Below the pieces are notes generated by a model, which saw only the letters and a program-made list of their open reading frames with translations, made no database searches and had not been told where the DNA came from. A stretch of DNA of 64,000 nt. Source: Nilaparvata lugens. Lineage: Eukaryota > Arthropoda > Insecta > Hemiptera > Delphacidae. This document shows positions 53,704 through 63,800 of this stretch, one piece after another (the first letter of the stretch is position 1; the number at the start of each line of letters is the position of its first letter). The translations under genes were made by a program, and so were the position numbers. Location of the stretch: positions 11,242,874-11,306,873 of the forward strand of contig NC_052518.1 of the NCBI RefSeq assembly GCF_014356525.2. The letters run 5' to 3'.

Positions 53704-56570
53704 TCAATACCCAGAAGCAAGAGCTATGTGTCGGTGCACTCTCTTTTGGAATAGTGATAAGGATGGGGAAAGGATGATATAAAGTGGCAGAGCATTCCAT
53801 TCACAAGAAGCCGTAACACAGAACAAAGCTCCAAAAATTGCCGTTCTGTGTTGAGGTATCTGAAGAAAGAAGCGGTGAGACCGAGTATCCCTCTGATGAA
53901 CCTCAGTAAAAAGTACAAGTCCTTCTCTCAAATATTCTGGACCATTACCTCCCACAATTAGTTTGTAGGTTTGGCAGAGTATGAAATACAATCGTCTCTG
54001 CTCTAATTTTAGCCAATCAAGTTCTCTGTACAGGGGTGTTACGTGGTCATTCCATCGAGCATCAAAAATAAATCGCAGAGCATAGTTTAATGCCCTTTGA
54101 AGCCTGCCATTGAGCTCTCCAGAAACACCATTGTACACCATTGAACAATAATTGAAATGGGGGAGAATAAGCGCCTGAACCAGAGTCTTCCTCACTCCAC
54201 CGGCAAAAATCTCCTCAACATTTTTATTTGATGCATCCCTGCAAACACCTTTCTCACTACAGCATTCACATGAACCTACAAGTGAGTGCGTTGTCAATCA
54301 GCATGCCAAGCAGCTTGATCCTATCATCATATATGAGTTCCACTCCATCCAAAGTTACAGAACGTAGACCAAACGCTCCTTCTCTAATTCGTCTTCGTGA
54401 ACCAACAACAGTGCATTTCGTTTTCTGTGTATTCAACGACAGGCAATGCGATCGGGCCCACACAGAGAGTGAAGAGACATCCAGGTTCATCCGCGTGACA
54501 GCCTCCACACAATTACCCGGTTTGAAATGCTTATAAAACACTAGATCGTCAGCAAACAGGTGGAATGAAGAATGAGCAATGATTTCTGTTATGTTATTTA
54601 TGTAAATGGAAAAAGGAGAGGTCCAAGTACTGATCCCTGAGGCACCCCAGCTGAAACAGGCATCCAGTCCACCTCAGTTACACCAGGAACCATGACAGCC
54701 TGGAACCGACCCCTAAAATATGAAGAGAACCAAGAAAGTGTTAGAGGTGAAAGATGACAATGATTTTTTAATTTATGAATAAGAGTCGAATGAGAGATGT
54801 TATCAAATGCCTTGCTGAAATCAAAAGAAACCATTGCTGTTAGCATGCCTTGATCCATTGCAGATTTTACATCGTCGATAACCTTCAAGAGTGCAGTGGA
54901 AGTGCTGAAATTGGCTCTGAAACCTGACTGGAACTTATGGAAATAGTTAATTGAACTGAGATGAGCTGTTAACTGCCCATGAACAATTCTCTCTAAAGCT
55001 TTGGAAATGGAACAGAGTATGTTGATGGGTCGGAAGTCTGACGGATTGGAAGGATTAGATATCTTTGGGATTGGTCTTATAATGGAATACTTCCACAAAT
55101 TCGGGAAAATACCCATTTGAAGAGAGAAATTAAATATATGCGTAATAAATTGATGGTAGAAGAACTGGCATTATTTTTTTATAGAATGAGACTGGAATCA
55201 TATCAATACCCTTGCTGTTCTTATTCATATTTGATATAGTGTAAGCAATATGATTAGGAGTCACGTGAGAAAAATGGAACTGATCATCATGAATTCAAGG
55301 ATTCGACAAATTTATCATTTGAGAAATTGTTCGGTAATCAGGGAGACCTGATGGTAGATGAGGAGTACAAAAGAATTTATTAAAGTCGCCAGGTGAGACC
55401 GCCAGCCCTCCTGATGCACTCTTAACAGGCACAGCTCCTAAATTTCTCAATCTTGACCAAAGTACCAAGGCGTTTCCGCCACTTTCGAACTGAGTATGGA
55501 AATATCTTAACTTGGAGTTCCTACACATAGACTTGACTTTGTTTCGCAAACTTTTGAAGTGGGCTAAGTCAGACTCCCTATGCGTTTGGAGATACAGACG
55601 CCTTGCCCTGTCTCTTTCCTTCCTAATCCGTATTATATCACTTGTTATCCAGGGACATGGTTTACTTTTTATTGTTACTGATTTAACAGGCGCAAAATCA
55701 TCAAAAAAGGAAAAAATAAATGAATTGAAAGTGTTGATCTTATTGTCAATATCTGTTGTATTCAAAATGTTGTGCCATGGGAGACGCACTGCAGCTTCCA
55801 GACACGAATCTAAATCAAAGTTATGGAAGTCTCGATATTCAAATGTTTTATTGTAATTGGTTTCATGCTTCAGACTGTAGTTAAAATATATTATATCATG
55901 TGCTGAAAAATCGTTACATCAAGCTTGTCCATTTGTAATAACACTAGAATAATCACTTACAATTGCTAGGTCGAGAAGTGAATCACATGTTGCTGTAAGG
56001 AATGTCGGACCACTAGGTAAAATTGTGAAGTTGAATGTGTCAGCAAAAGCTTTAATCTGTCTTACTTCAGGAAAATCTTTAATTACATCAGCATTGAAGT
56101 CACCAACAATAATTATGTGGTTGTATCTATGCATAACTCCAGCTAATGCATCCTTGAATGTGTGGAAACTACCTGCCCTAGGCGGGCGATAAACACCAGC
56201 GACCAGAACAGACTCGCCACCCACTCTCACATCAAGGAGGAGGAATTCGGGAGAATGAGAGTACACCGCTCTGAACACACTATAACTCGAGCCGCAAAAG
56301 AGGATCTTACATAGATAGCTACTCCCCCACCACCCTTATTAATTCTGTCGTTTCTAAATAGTGAATATTCAGGAATAGCAAAAGCTGAGGACTGCAAACT
56401 AGGTTTAAGCCAAGATTCACTCAATACTACAATATCTAGAGGAACTGAAGATAACATGATTTTAAAAAGTCAAAATGCGCTGGCAAAGATTGAATGTTTG
56501 CATGACATATTTTTAAGGAGGAGTTGTCGCCTCTCATTGAAGTCTGCATTAAAGAGATGTAATCAGACAT
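53704..56570 (-). pseudogene. LINE C ORF2: endonuclease and reverse transcriptase, decayed
   Basis: Pieces in order: ATG at 56568-56570 with KICHANIQSLPAHFD; VVLSESWLKPSLQSSAF and NKGGGGVAIYVRSS; VGDFNADVIKDF; linker 55295-55789; RT at 54598-55116 with PSDFRPINILCSISKALERI, FDFSKAFDNISHSTLIHKL, AGVPQGSVLGPLLF; HLFADDLVFYKHF at about 54550; and the C-terminal domain at 53704-54297 with LILPHFNYCSMVYNG. At least five frameshifts. Motifs are intact, but the gene cannot be expressed as one protein. Confidence 0.85.
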
Positions 56571-57248
56571 TTAAAGGATAAAAGTAACAAGTTAATAAAT
56601 GATAGTTAGATTCTTTTATGAACTGCTGGATGACTTTAAAATAATAATATGATAAGAAATGAGAATGGATTAAAAGATAAGATTATAGCGTAAATTTAAC
56701 ATGGGCTCCCGCTTATCTAAATATGCAATAATATAGGTTTTGAGCAATAATTGTCATCACTGAAAAAAAAAAGAAAGAGCTGCTCGGTACAATTAAGATA
56801 GGTAGACCTATCCACATTTAACAATCCTGTTTTGAATTATGATTCAATTGAATTCAATCGACACTTATTTTGTGTCATCAATGAAGCTTTCAACTCACAG
56901 TCTCATCATTCGAAAATTATTCTAATCAACAATTCTAATACAAAATAATAAAAGGTACGTAAGTACGCATATTCATGATTATAAGAGCTTAATGGCAGAA
57001 ACAAGAACTTGAATAATGGTGATAAAAATAAAAAACAATGTGAAGAGAAAACACAAAAAAGACTATCAAATCAATTTAAAAAAAAGTCCAGAGTCTTTAA
57101 CTCTAATCAATCAATATTCAATTTTTCTTATAAATGAAGAAATAGATAACAGTTGAGTTTTTTCCTTATTTATTTCGTTCCTCACTACCATTTACATAAC
57201 AGTGCAACCATTTATAAGTCAATAGTTGTGATTGAATTGATGAAGCAC

Positions 57249-57634
57249 TTACACTGATTCTCCTGAGAAGACCCTGTCACCTTCCCTCCAGAGAACTCGT
57301 CCATCTATTGTCCACACATTCTTCCAGCCCACCCTCTCAGCCACCTCCCTGCAGAACTCGTACCTTTGACGCATGAGGTCTTTCTTAATAGTGACAGGAG
57401 TTCCTCTCAGCTTCTGTCTCTTTGAGATCACGCAACGCCTTGTCTGGTAGCTCACAAACCTTACAAGTATCACTCGAGGCATCCTTGCCGGCTGCTGACT
57501 GGATGGAGGCCGCTCGCGACCAACCCGGTGACAACGGTCTATGAGATTCGGGTTGAAGTCCTGAATGCCAAGTCGATCCCTGAACAGTGAGGACACCACC
57601 TCCAGAACATCTTCATTTGCCGACTCGGTCACCC
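57249..57634 (-). pseudogene. LINE C ORF1, C-terminal half
   Basis: Reads DRLGIQDFNPNLIDRCHRVG, VILVRFVSYQTRRCVISKRQ and VWTIDGRVLWREGDRVF. These are the RRM and C-terminal domains of an L1-ORF1-like RNA-binding protein, about 45 percent identical by eye to LINE D ORF1. The N-terminal half lies at 63115-63482. The break is the LINE D insertion. Confidence 0.85.
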
Positions 57635-57840
57635 ATCAGTGAGATAAGAGTTATGAAAGCAGCTTGACGCGTCTCGTTTCGGCTCCTCAAAACTATTGTC
57701 GTTTCAGTCGGTTTTCTCATTGAATCAGCGTGATTCTTTCATATATTGTGTGTGAAAGTGTTATCAAGTTCATCACCGAATCTTGTTGCGATCCACCTCA
57801 TATATCTTGCGCAATTGAGAAATTTTAAAATCAAAGTAAC
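57635..57840 (+). promoter_or_regulatory. LINE D 5' UTR / probable internal promoter region
   Basis: The interval between the duplication and the ORF1 start. LINEs of this kind carry an internal promoter in the 5' UTR (family knowledge). I see no specific promoter motif that I can defend. Confidence 0.4.
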
Positions 57841-58674
57841 ATGTTTCCATCGCCAAAAGCTCTACGAAGCGGTTCTAAGGCGCAGGCTTCGATTGATAAG
57901 GCTGCTGCAGGAGATAAGCGCCCAGCTGTGCCAGTAAATCAACGGTCGAATTCGGCCCCCTCTGCCTCTTCGTCCAAAGGTGGAAGCGATACGGTGGTGG
58001 GGGGAGGAGCGGCTCGAGAGAAATTCTCGGCATTCCTCTCCGATGACGAGTTCCTGACCAGGCTAGCAGATGGAGTTGCCGATAATCTATTCGATCGACT
58101 GGCAGATACCATCTCCGCGCGCTTTATCCAAGCGTTTGAACCGCGACTGTCGGCGTTGGAGGCGAGAGTGGAGTCTCTTGCGGCTGAGGTTGTCGCCGTT
58201 CGCGAGGACGCGAGGGCCCGTCAGGAGCTGCTCGAAAACAAGATCGATGACCAGGAGCAGTACCAGCGGCGCAACAATGTGCGAATTTTTGGCGTGGAGG
58301 AGGTGAGGGGTGAGGACGTGACAGCCATCGTGACTGAAATATGCCGCGACAGGCTCAACGTGAATATAGACCCTGCACTGATTGACCGATGCCATCGCTC
58401 CGGCCGTGTTGTCGATCCAAGGCCCGGCGAGCCGCGACCTAGGCCGCGTCCGATACTGGTAAAGTTTATCAGTTATCGGACAAAACGTGCCGTTCTCTCC
58501 GTGCGGCGGCAGCTGAAGGGGTCCTCGATCACCATCCGTGAGGACCTCACTCGGAAGCGGAACAGCTTCTATCGCGAGGTGGCTGCTCGTGTGGGCCAAG
58601 CAAACGCCTGGACTGTTGATGGTACGGTAAAGTGGAGGGAGGGGGATAGAATTATGTTTCGGAGAAATTTCTGA
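57841..58674 (+). CDS. LINE D ORF1: coiled-coil RNA-binding protein (277 aa)
   Basis: ATG at 57841. Residues 1-55 are Ser/Ala/Gly-rich and basic. About 60-140 forms a coiled coil (RLADTISARF ... LSALEARVESLAAEV ... LLENKIDDQEQ). QYQRRNNVRIFGVEE at about 140 opens the RRM, as in L1 ORF1p/Transposase_22. ALIDRCHRSGR and PILVKFISYRTKRAV follow, and the C-terminal domain has SITIREDLTRKRN and WREGDRIMF. It probably trimerises and coats the element RNA. Compare the N-terminal half of LINE C ORF1 at 63115-63482 (QYQRRNNLRNLG). Confidence 0.88.
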   Translation: MFPSPKALRSGSKAQASIDKAAAGDKRPAVPVNQRSNSAPSASSSKGGSDTVVGGGAAREKFSAFLSDDEFLTRLADGVADNLFDRLADTISARFIQAFEPRLSALEARVESLAAEVVAVREDARARQELLENKIDDQEQYQRRNNVRIFGVEEVRGEDVTAIVTEICRDRLNVNIDPALIDRCHRSGRVVDPRPGEPRPRPRPILVKFISYRTKRAVLSVRRQLKGSSITIREDLTRKRNSFYREVAARVGQANAWTVDGTVKWREGDRIMFRRNF

Positions 58675-59828
58675 TAAATTTAGTGGAAGCTGAACTATGA
58701 AATTGAATTTAGAAATCGTAGTATCTATGTTTCTGTGAAAGACTTATCATTGGTTTATTATTATTTGATTCTTTTTCCATTTTTCACTAATTTTTTAAAA
58801 TATTTTTATTTATTACTTTTCTTTGTTCTCCTCATTAATTATATATTTTTCTGAAATTTTAAATTTCTTGATATCATATAAAATGTTGATATTTTTGTGA
58901 GTTTTGCACTATTGAGTAAAAATTTGTTCTGTCTTATATAAGACAGAACACATTTACAAGACGGAACACAGTTTGTCAGATCAAAGTTGGGTTTGTTCGC
59001 CATAATGAAATACTTTGTTTGCCATAATAATGTACGATTTAATGATTGATAATTATTTTTCTAAAACACAAGAATAGGTAGATAGTAATCTGTCTACAAT
59101 TTTCTTACAACTTAGATTATATACTCTTATAGCCTAAAATAATTACAGATTCTATCTGATCTATCTTCTATCTTCTATCTTCTGATTCTATCTTCCCACT
59201 ATTATTCATTACTTTTCTGCTCTCACTTATCAATATATTATTGGATCTCTCTCCTTTTCTCCTTCTCTCTCTCTCACACTACATTTTCATATTTTTTCTG
59301 GTCCCAATCTATTCTATTTACCTGAGGATTGTCGTGATTGCTCTTATCTGTTATCTGTAATAGTGGACTCGGTTCACACTATCTTTTATTCCGTTTGACT
59401 CTCGCATTGATCGACATCCTACAGTCTTCTAGTTTACTGTGTATCTAATCTTGAACTGAAATACTTTTGATCTGTCATTCGTTTTCTCTTTCACAATTAT
59501 TATCACAAAAACCGAATTAGAACCTCAATTTTATCTTTTAGGAGCCGAACAGCTCAAGCCTGTAGCTAGCGTTCCGACTCATTACTTACTGCTGTACATT
59601 ACTTTGTTTTATCTCTCCATTTTAATATAGCGTTATCTTATTGTTCATAGCGCTCGACTTCTTCACTTGATTATTTTCTTCTCCTATCTCTTATTTCTAT
59701 ATTTCTTCTATCATTTCCTTCTTTGTGTGTGTGTGTCAGTATGAATGTGGTAAGTGTCTTTTTTGTAGCTTCTCATTGTTTCGCTGATTCACCCCCCTCT
59801 TCTGCCTTGCTGCTTTGTCGCAGCCACC
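58675..59828 (+). other. LINE D inter-ORF spacer, 1154 bp
   Basis: Non-coding, pyrimidine-rich toward the 3' side, with a 26-bp perfect palindrome at 58925-58950, a (GT)n tract at about 59724-59738, and a splice-like pair (GTG|GTAAGT at 59750 and TTTGTCGCAG at 59822). LINE ORFs normally overlap or lie close together, so a spacer this long is unusual. LINE C has one of about 680 bp in the same place, so it is a shared family trait. Confidence 0.7.
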
Positions 59829-62720
59829 TTGTCTATACAGCAGGATGACGGCGCGGCTGCGCTGAGTGTCGGCGATTCCCTCAAGCGGGCATTCTCTCCT
59901 TTCCCGGATCGACTTAAGATCGCTCATGTTAATGCGCAATCCCTTCTCTGTCATATAGATGAATTTAGGCACTCTTTCGAGGGCAAAGATTGTGACATCA
60001 TTCTTGTATCCGAGACCTGGCTGAAACCGACAATCCCTAATCGACTTGTTGCACTCGAGGATTATTTTCTCATTCGGAATGACCGGTTACACAAGAATGG
60101 GGGAGGGGTTGCCGCGTTTGTCAAGCGTTCTCTGCTGCCTGTCCATAAGTTTTCCTCTGATACCTCCCGTGCAGCTAGACCTGAATATATGTTTATTGAG
60201 GTTAAGTGTAACGGAGTTAAAATGTTAATAGCAGTTTGCTACAGGCCGCCTCATATTGGGTATATGTCAGAATTAAAGGAATCACTACTTGAGCTGATGG
60301 TGCCCTATGAACATGTGGCTATCATGGGTGACTTCAATACTGACTTACTTGGACCTGATACTCATGACAAAATACAACTGACCACTATGTTTTTTGCGAA
60401 TGGTATGACCTTGCTGCCTCTCCAAGCTACGCACCATACATCCACTTCGGACACATTGCTTGATCTTATTGCAGTTGCCGATGTGAGAGAAGCTGTGTGC
60501 CATGGGCAGATCCCCTTTCCAGGCCTCTCTGCACATGATATGATATTCCTAGTTTATAATATTAAGAGGCCTAAACCTAAACCAAAAATAATCACTTATA
60601 GAGATTACAAGAATATAAACTACCACAATTTGTTCAATGATGCAATTAACCTTGACTGGTTACAGATATTCCAAACTAACAATGTTAATGTTATGTTGGA
60701 CATTCTTAACCACAATATAGTTTTTCTTTTTGAAAAACATGTTCCTTTAAAAAATCGCAGAGTAACCAGAGATCCTGCTCCATGGCTCACAGATGAGATA
60801 CGCCAGCTAATGAGGGATCGAGATTATTGGTGCAAAATTGCAAGAGCTTCAAAAAGCCCCAATGATTTCAATCATTATAAGCGTTTGAGGAACTCTTGCA
60901 AGCAAACAATTAGAAATGCGAAAGCTACATTCTATCGTAACTTGATCTCCTCAAAGCGATCATCAACTTCATCTCTTTGGCGTGCTCTAAGGGAGATTGG
61001 GGCTGGCAAGGAGAGGCAGGTACCGACTGTAGCTCACTCGCTGGATGATCTCAATGACTTCTTCACTGACATCCCTGTGGGTTTGGACCAAGCTCGTGCT
61101 CACTTTGACTCTCTGCCTGATTTTCATCCCAATGAGGACTTCTACTTCTCCAATGTCACGGAGCAAGAGGTCTTCTTGGCTGTTCATCGAGTGAAGAGTA
61201 ATGCTGTTGGTGCGGACGGTATCCCGATTAAGTTCATCAAAATTATCCTTCCTTTTATCCTCCCATTTCTAACCCATTTGATCAATACCTCACTTTTAAC
61301 GTCCGTTTTTCCTAATGACTGGAAGCTATCTATAGTGATTCCCTTGAACAAGATCCCTAACCCTCTCTCTCCATCTGATTACAGGCCTATAAGCTTACTG
61401 TCGGTTTTGTCCAAGGTTCTGGAAATTATCGTTCACTCCCAATTAAGCTCATTTATCCATGGTTCTGGATTGATTGGTGACTTTCAATCGGGGTTCCGTG
61501 GTGGTCATAGCACCACCTCTGCACTCCTGAGAGTCACTGACGACATTCGTAGGGCTATGGATCGTAGAGAGCTAACAGTTCTAGTCCTAATAGATTTTAG
61601 TAAGGCATTCGATAGCATTTTCCATCCCACTTTACTCTATAAACTCAGAAATTTAGGTTTTTCCAACTCCACTGTGGCATGGGTGAGGTCCTATCTTCAG
61701 GGTCGGTGTCAGTGTGTGAGAATTGGGGATGCCTCTTCACGGTGGCGTGAAGTGAACAGAGGAGTTCCTCAGGGTTCGGTATTGGGTCCTCTGCTGTTCA
61801 GCATCTACATAAATGACGTGACAAGCACTCTACTAACGACCAGACATCACCTGTATGCCGACGACTTGCAAGTATACCGGCACTGCAAGAAAAATGACTT
61901 CGACGTCACAGTTGATGAAGTCAATGCTGACTTGACTCGTTTGGTACGATGGACTGAGAATAATGGACTGAAAATTAATGAAACTAAATCAAAATCAATA
62001 GTAATAGGTTACTCAAGACTTTTAAACACACTTGACATAACTAATGGACCATTTATAAAATTGAATAACATACAATTGCAATACAGTTCTGACGTGAAAA
62101 ATCTAGGACTTACAATGACAAGGACTCTTGACTGGACCAGCCACGTGACTCAGACTTGTAACAGGGTCATTGGGGGGATTATGACATTGAAGAGGATCTC
62201 TGACTTCATTCCCTCTTCAACGAAGGTTATGTTGGTCAAGACTCTGATCTTCCCGATCTTCAACTACTGTGACATTGTGACTCTTGACATGACAGTTCAA
62301 CTTCTGCAGAGGATGCAGCGTGCACATAATTACTGTGTTCGCTTTATCTTTAACCTGAGACGTGACGACCATGTAACTGAATACTTTAACAGACTTGAAC
62401 TTATGAAGCTGCGTGAGAGTAGATCACATCATGCTTTGTGCTTCCTCTATAAGATATTGAAAACTAAAACCCCTAAGTATCTGGCAGTAGAGTACCGCTA
62501 CTTGGGTGACTTTGGTCATGGAGGAACGCGGCATGGATCCCATCTGCTGGCTGTCCCAACACATAGGACTGTTATGTACAACAAGTCGTTCCTTGTGACA
62601 GCCTGTAGTTTGTGGAATCCTCTGCCTGCTGAGCTAAAGCTTGTTGAGGGACATCGTCGGTTCAGTGCGGCTGTCTTGCGGTGGATCAGAGGTGGTGGAC
62701 TCGGCTGGAATGTTCACTAG
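59829..62720 (+). CDS. LINE D ORF2: endonuclease-reverse transcriptase (open for 963 codons)
   Basis: Endonuclease at about residues 25-240: IAHVNAQSLLCHIDEF, ILVSETWLKPTIPNR, NGGGVAAFVKRS, IMGDFNTDLLGPD, LSAHDMIFL. Linker 240-440 with PAPWLTDEIRQLMRDRDYW. RT at about 450-730: SDYRPISLLSVLSKVLEIIV, DFQSGFRGGHSTTSALL, VLIDFSKAFDSIFHPTLLY, NRGVPQGSVLGPLLFSIYIN, LYADDLQVYRHC at about 675. The thumb/C-terminal domain (LIFPIFNYCDIV, YFNRLELMKLRE) runs to TAG at 62718. The frame opens at a TTG. The first in-frame ATG is only at about residue 120 (EYMFIEV), inside the endonuclease, so the true start is unclear. Confidence 0.9.
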   Translation: MSIQQDDGAAALSVGDSLKRAFSPFPDRLKIAHVNAQSLLCHIDEFRHSFEGKDCDIILVSETWLKPTIPNRLVALEDYFLIRNDRLHKNGGGVAAFVKRSLLPVHKFSSDTSRAARPEYMFIEVKCNGVKMLIAVCYRPPHIGYMSELKESLLELMVPYEHVAIMGDFNTDLLGPDTHDKIQLTTMFFANGMTLLPLQATHHTSTSDTLLDLIAVADVREAVCHGQIPFPGLSAHDMIFLVYNIKRPKPKPKIITYRDYKNINYHNLFNDAINLDWLQIFQTNNVNVMLDILNHNIVFLFEKHVPLKNRRVTRDPAPWLTDEIRQLMRDRDYWCKIARASKSPNDFNHYKRLRNSCKQTIRNAKATFYRNLISSKRSSTSSLWRALREIGAGKERQVPTVAHSLDDLNDFFTDIPVGLDQARAHFDSLPDFHPNEDFYFSNVTEQEVFLAVHRVKSNAVGADGIPIKFIKIILPFILPFLTHLINTSLLTSVFPNDWKLSIVIPLNKIPNPLSPSDYRPISLLSVLSKVLEIIVHSQLSSFIHGSGLIGDFQSGFRGGHSTTSALLRVTDDIRRAMDRRELTVLVLIDFSKAFDSIFHPTLLYKLRNLGFSNSTVAWVRSYLQGRCQCVRIGDASSRWREVNRGVPQGSVLGPLLFSIYINDVTSTLLTTRHHLYADDLQVYRHCKKNDFDVTVDEVNADLTRLVRWTENNGLKINETKSKSIVIGYSRLLNTLDITNGPFIKLNNIQLQYSSDVKNLGLTMTRTLDWTSHVTQTCNRVIGGIMTLKRISDFIPSSTKVMLVKTLIFPIFNYCDIVTLDMTVQLLQRMQRAHNYCVRFIFNLRRDDHVTEYFNRLELMKLRESRSHHALCFLYKILKTKTPKYLAVEYRYLGDFGHGGTRHGSHLLAVPTHRTVMYNKSFLVTACSLWNPLPAELKLVEGHRRFSAAVLRWIRGGGLGWNVH

Positions 62721-62735
62721 ATCTTAACGTGTGTG

Positions 62736-62772
<37 letters not shown>

Positions 62773-63114
62773 TTTCTTCCTTCTTTAATTTATTCCTCTC
62801 TTTCTTCTTTTTTCCTCTATCGAAATGATCTATGGATTTTGAACTGACGTTTCTTCCGTTTTCACTTTTCAGTTTTCTCTTTTTTCTCATTGTATCATTT
62901 TCACTGATTCAAATAAGAAAGAAATTTTGTTTTTTTTTCTTTCTTTCATTCGCTATTTGAAAATTTTATTTTTTGTAAATTGTTTTATTTTATCTTATAA
63001 TCTTTGTTGTATATTGTTTTAGTTTTACTTAGAATTGTATTGGAGGGTTAAGTGTAAGAGAGGGCCGGCTGCGCCCTAACTTCGCCCTCCTAGGTTTTTA
63101 ATAAAGGCAGCTAA
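62721..63114 (+). other. LINE D 3' UTR with (GT)n and a compact 3' terminal segment
   Basis: A (GT) run at about 62733-62770, a T-rich stretch, then GGGCCGGCTGCGCCCTAACT and TTCGCCCTCCTAGG before AATAAAGGCAGCTAA. The last about 70 bp can fold (GGAGGG...CCCTCC; GGGC...GCCC) and are probably the RT recognition end. No poly(A). Confidence 0.6.
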
Positions 63115-63650
63115 TCACCCCAAATTACGGAGGTTGTTTCGGCGCTGGTATTGGGCTAGACCATCAATGCGAATTTCCAACTTCCTTTCCTTTTTCTCGT
63201 TGGAAGCCTTCATTGCAGTTAATTCGTTTTCAACTGCAAGCAGCCTAGCCTCTAATTTTTGTTCGACTTTAGCAGAGACAATGTCAGTGATGCTATCCGT
63301 GAGTCGGTCGGCCAGAGTTGATACCAAGCTGTTGAAAAATTCGCCCTTGTTCAAAACTTCAGAGAAAGTCTTTCAATAAGGCTGTGTATATCGTTTACCC
63401 CCTCTCCATCGAGAGATGCCTTTGTCAAGTTTTTGACTCCTGTAGCTCGTGTAACCGCTGGCAAAGATTGTTTACTAGCCATTTTTAGTAAAAACTGAAT
63501 ACTATCCTTCAGAGAAGAGTCAAAAACTTGAAACTTTACAGAAAGCTGCAGATCACCTAGATAAACACACTGGTGAAATCACAACTCAGTACGACTTGAA
63601 AAAACCACTATAACACAAGAAAAAGGCAGGAGCTCACAACTGCATGTTAT
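63115..63650 (-). mobile_element. LINE C, 5' part (5' UTR and ORF1 N-terminus)
   Basis: Minus strand: 5' UTR from about 63650 to 63483. ORF1 starts MASKQSLPAVTRATGVKNL at 63482; one frameshift near 63370; then a coiled coil (VSAKVEQKLEARLLAVENEL) and LAQYQRRNNLRNLG, where it is cut by LINE D. The next residues of the same protein (starting at the ESANEDVLEVV segment) resume at 57634. Confidence 0.85.
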
Positions 63651-63800
63651 TCAGCCATCAAGCGCTATCTTATCACTTGTTCATTTGACAAACAATATAA
63701 ATGTATTCTTTAGGCCTTAATATTACATAAAAAAATACTTTTGATAACATTTCTAAGATTCAAGTAAATATTATAAAGGAATTACAAAAACTTACATTTT

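Larger units (their letters stand above)
53345..57634 (-). mobile_element. LINE C, main part (interrupted by LINE D)
   Basis: Older minus-strand LINE. From 5' to 3' it has the end of ORF1 (57249-57634), a ~680-bp spacer, broken ORF2 (53704-56570), a 3' UTR and an (AAAT)n tail. Its 5' part continues on the far side of LINE D at 63115 to about 63650. Its ORFs are clearly related to those of LINE D but are a different family. Confidence 0.85.
57635..63114 (+). mobile_element. LINE D: apparently intact, full-length non-LTR retrotransposon (5.48 kb)
   Basis: Flanked by TCACCC at 57629-57634 and 63115-63120 (target-site duplication) and inserted in LINE C ORF1. Layout: 5' UTR of 206 bp, ORF1 277 codons, spacer 1154 bp, ORF2 open for 963 codons, and a 3' UTR of 394 bp ending AATAAAGGCAGCTAA without poly(A). 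Both ORFs are free of stops and frameshifts and keep all catalytic motifs, so it may be active or very young. Its ORFs are much more GC-rich than the surroundings. CR1/jockey superfamily; clade not determined. Confidence 0.9.

Noticed and set aside
58087..58599. 170-codon minus-strand ORF
   Set aside because: Shadow of LINE D ORF1 on the opposite strand.
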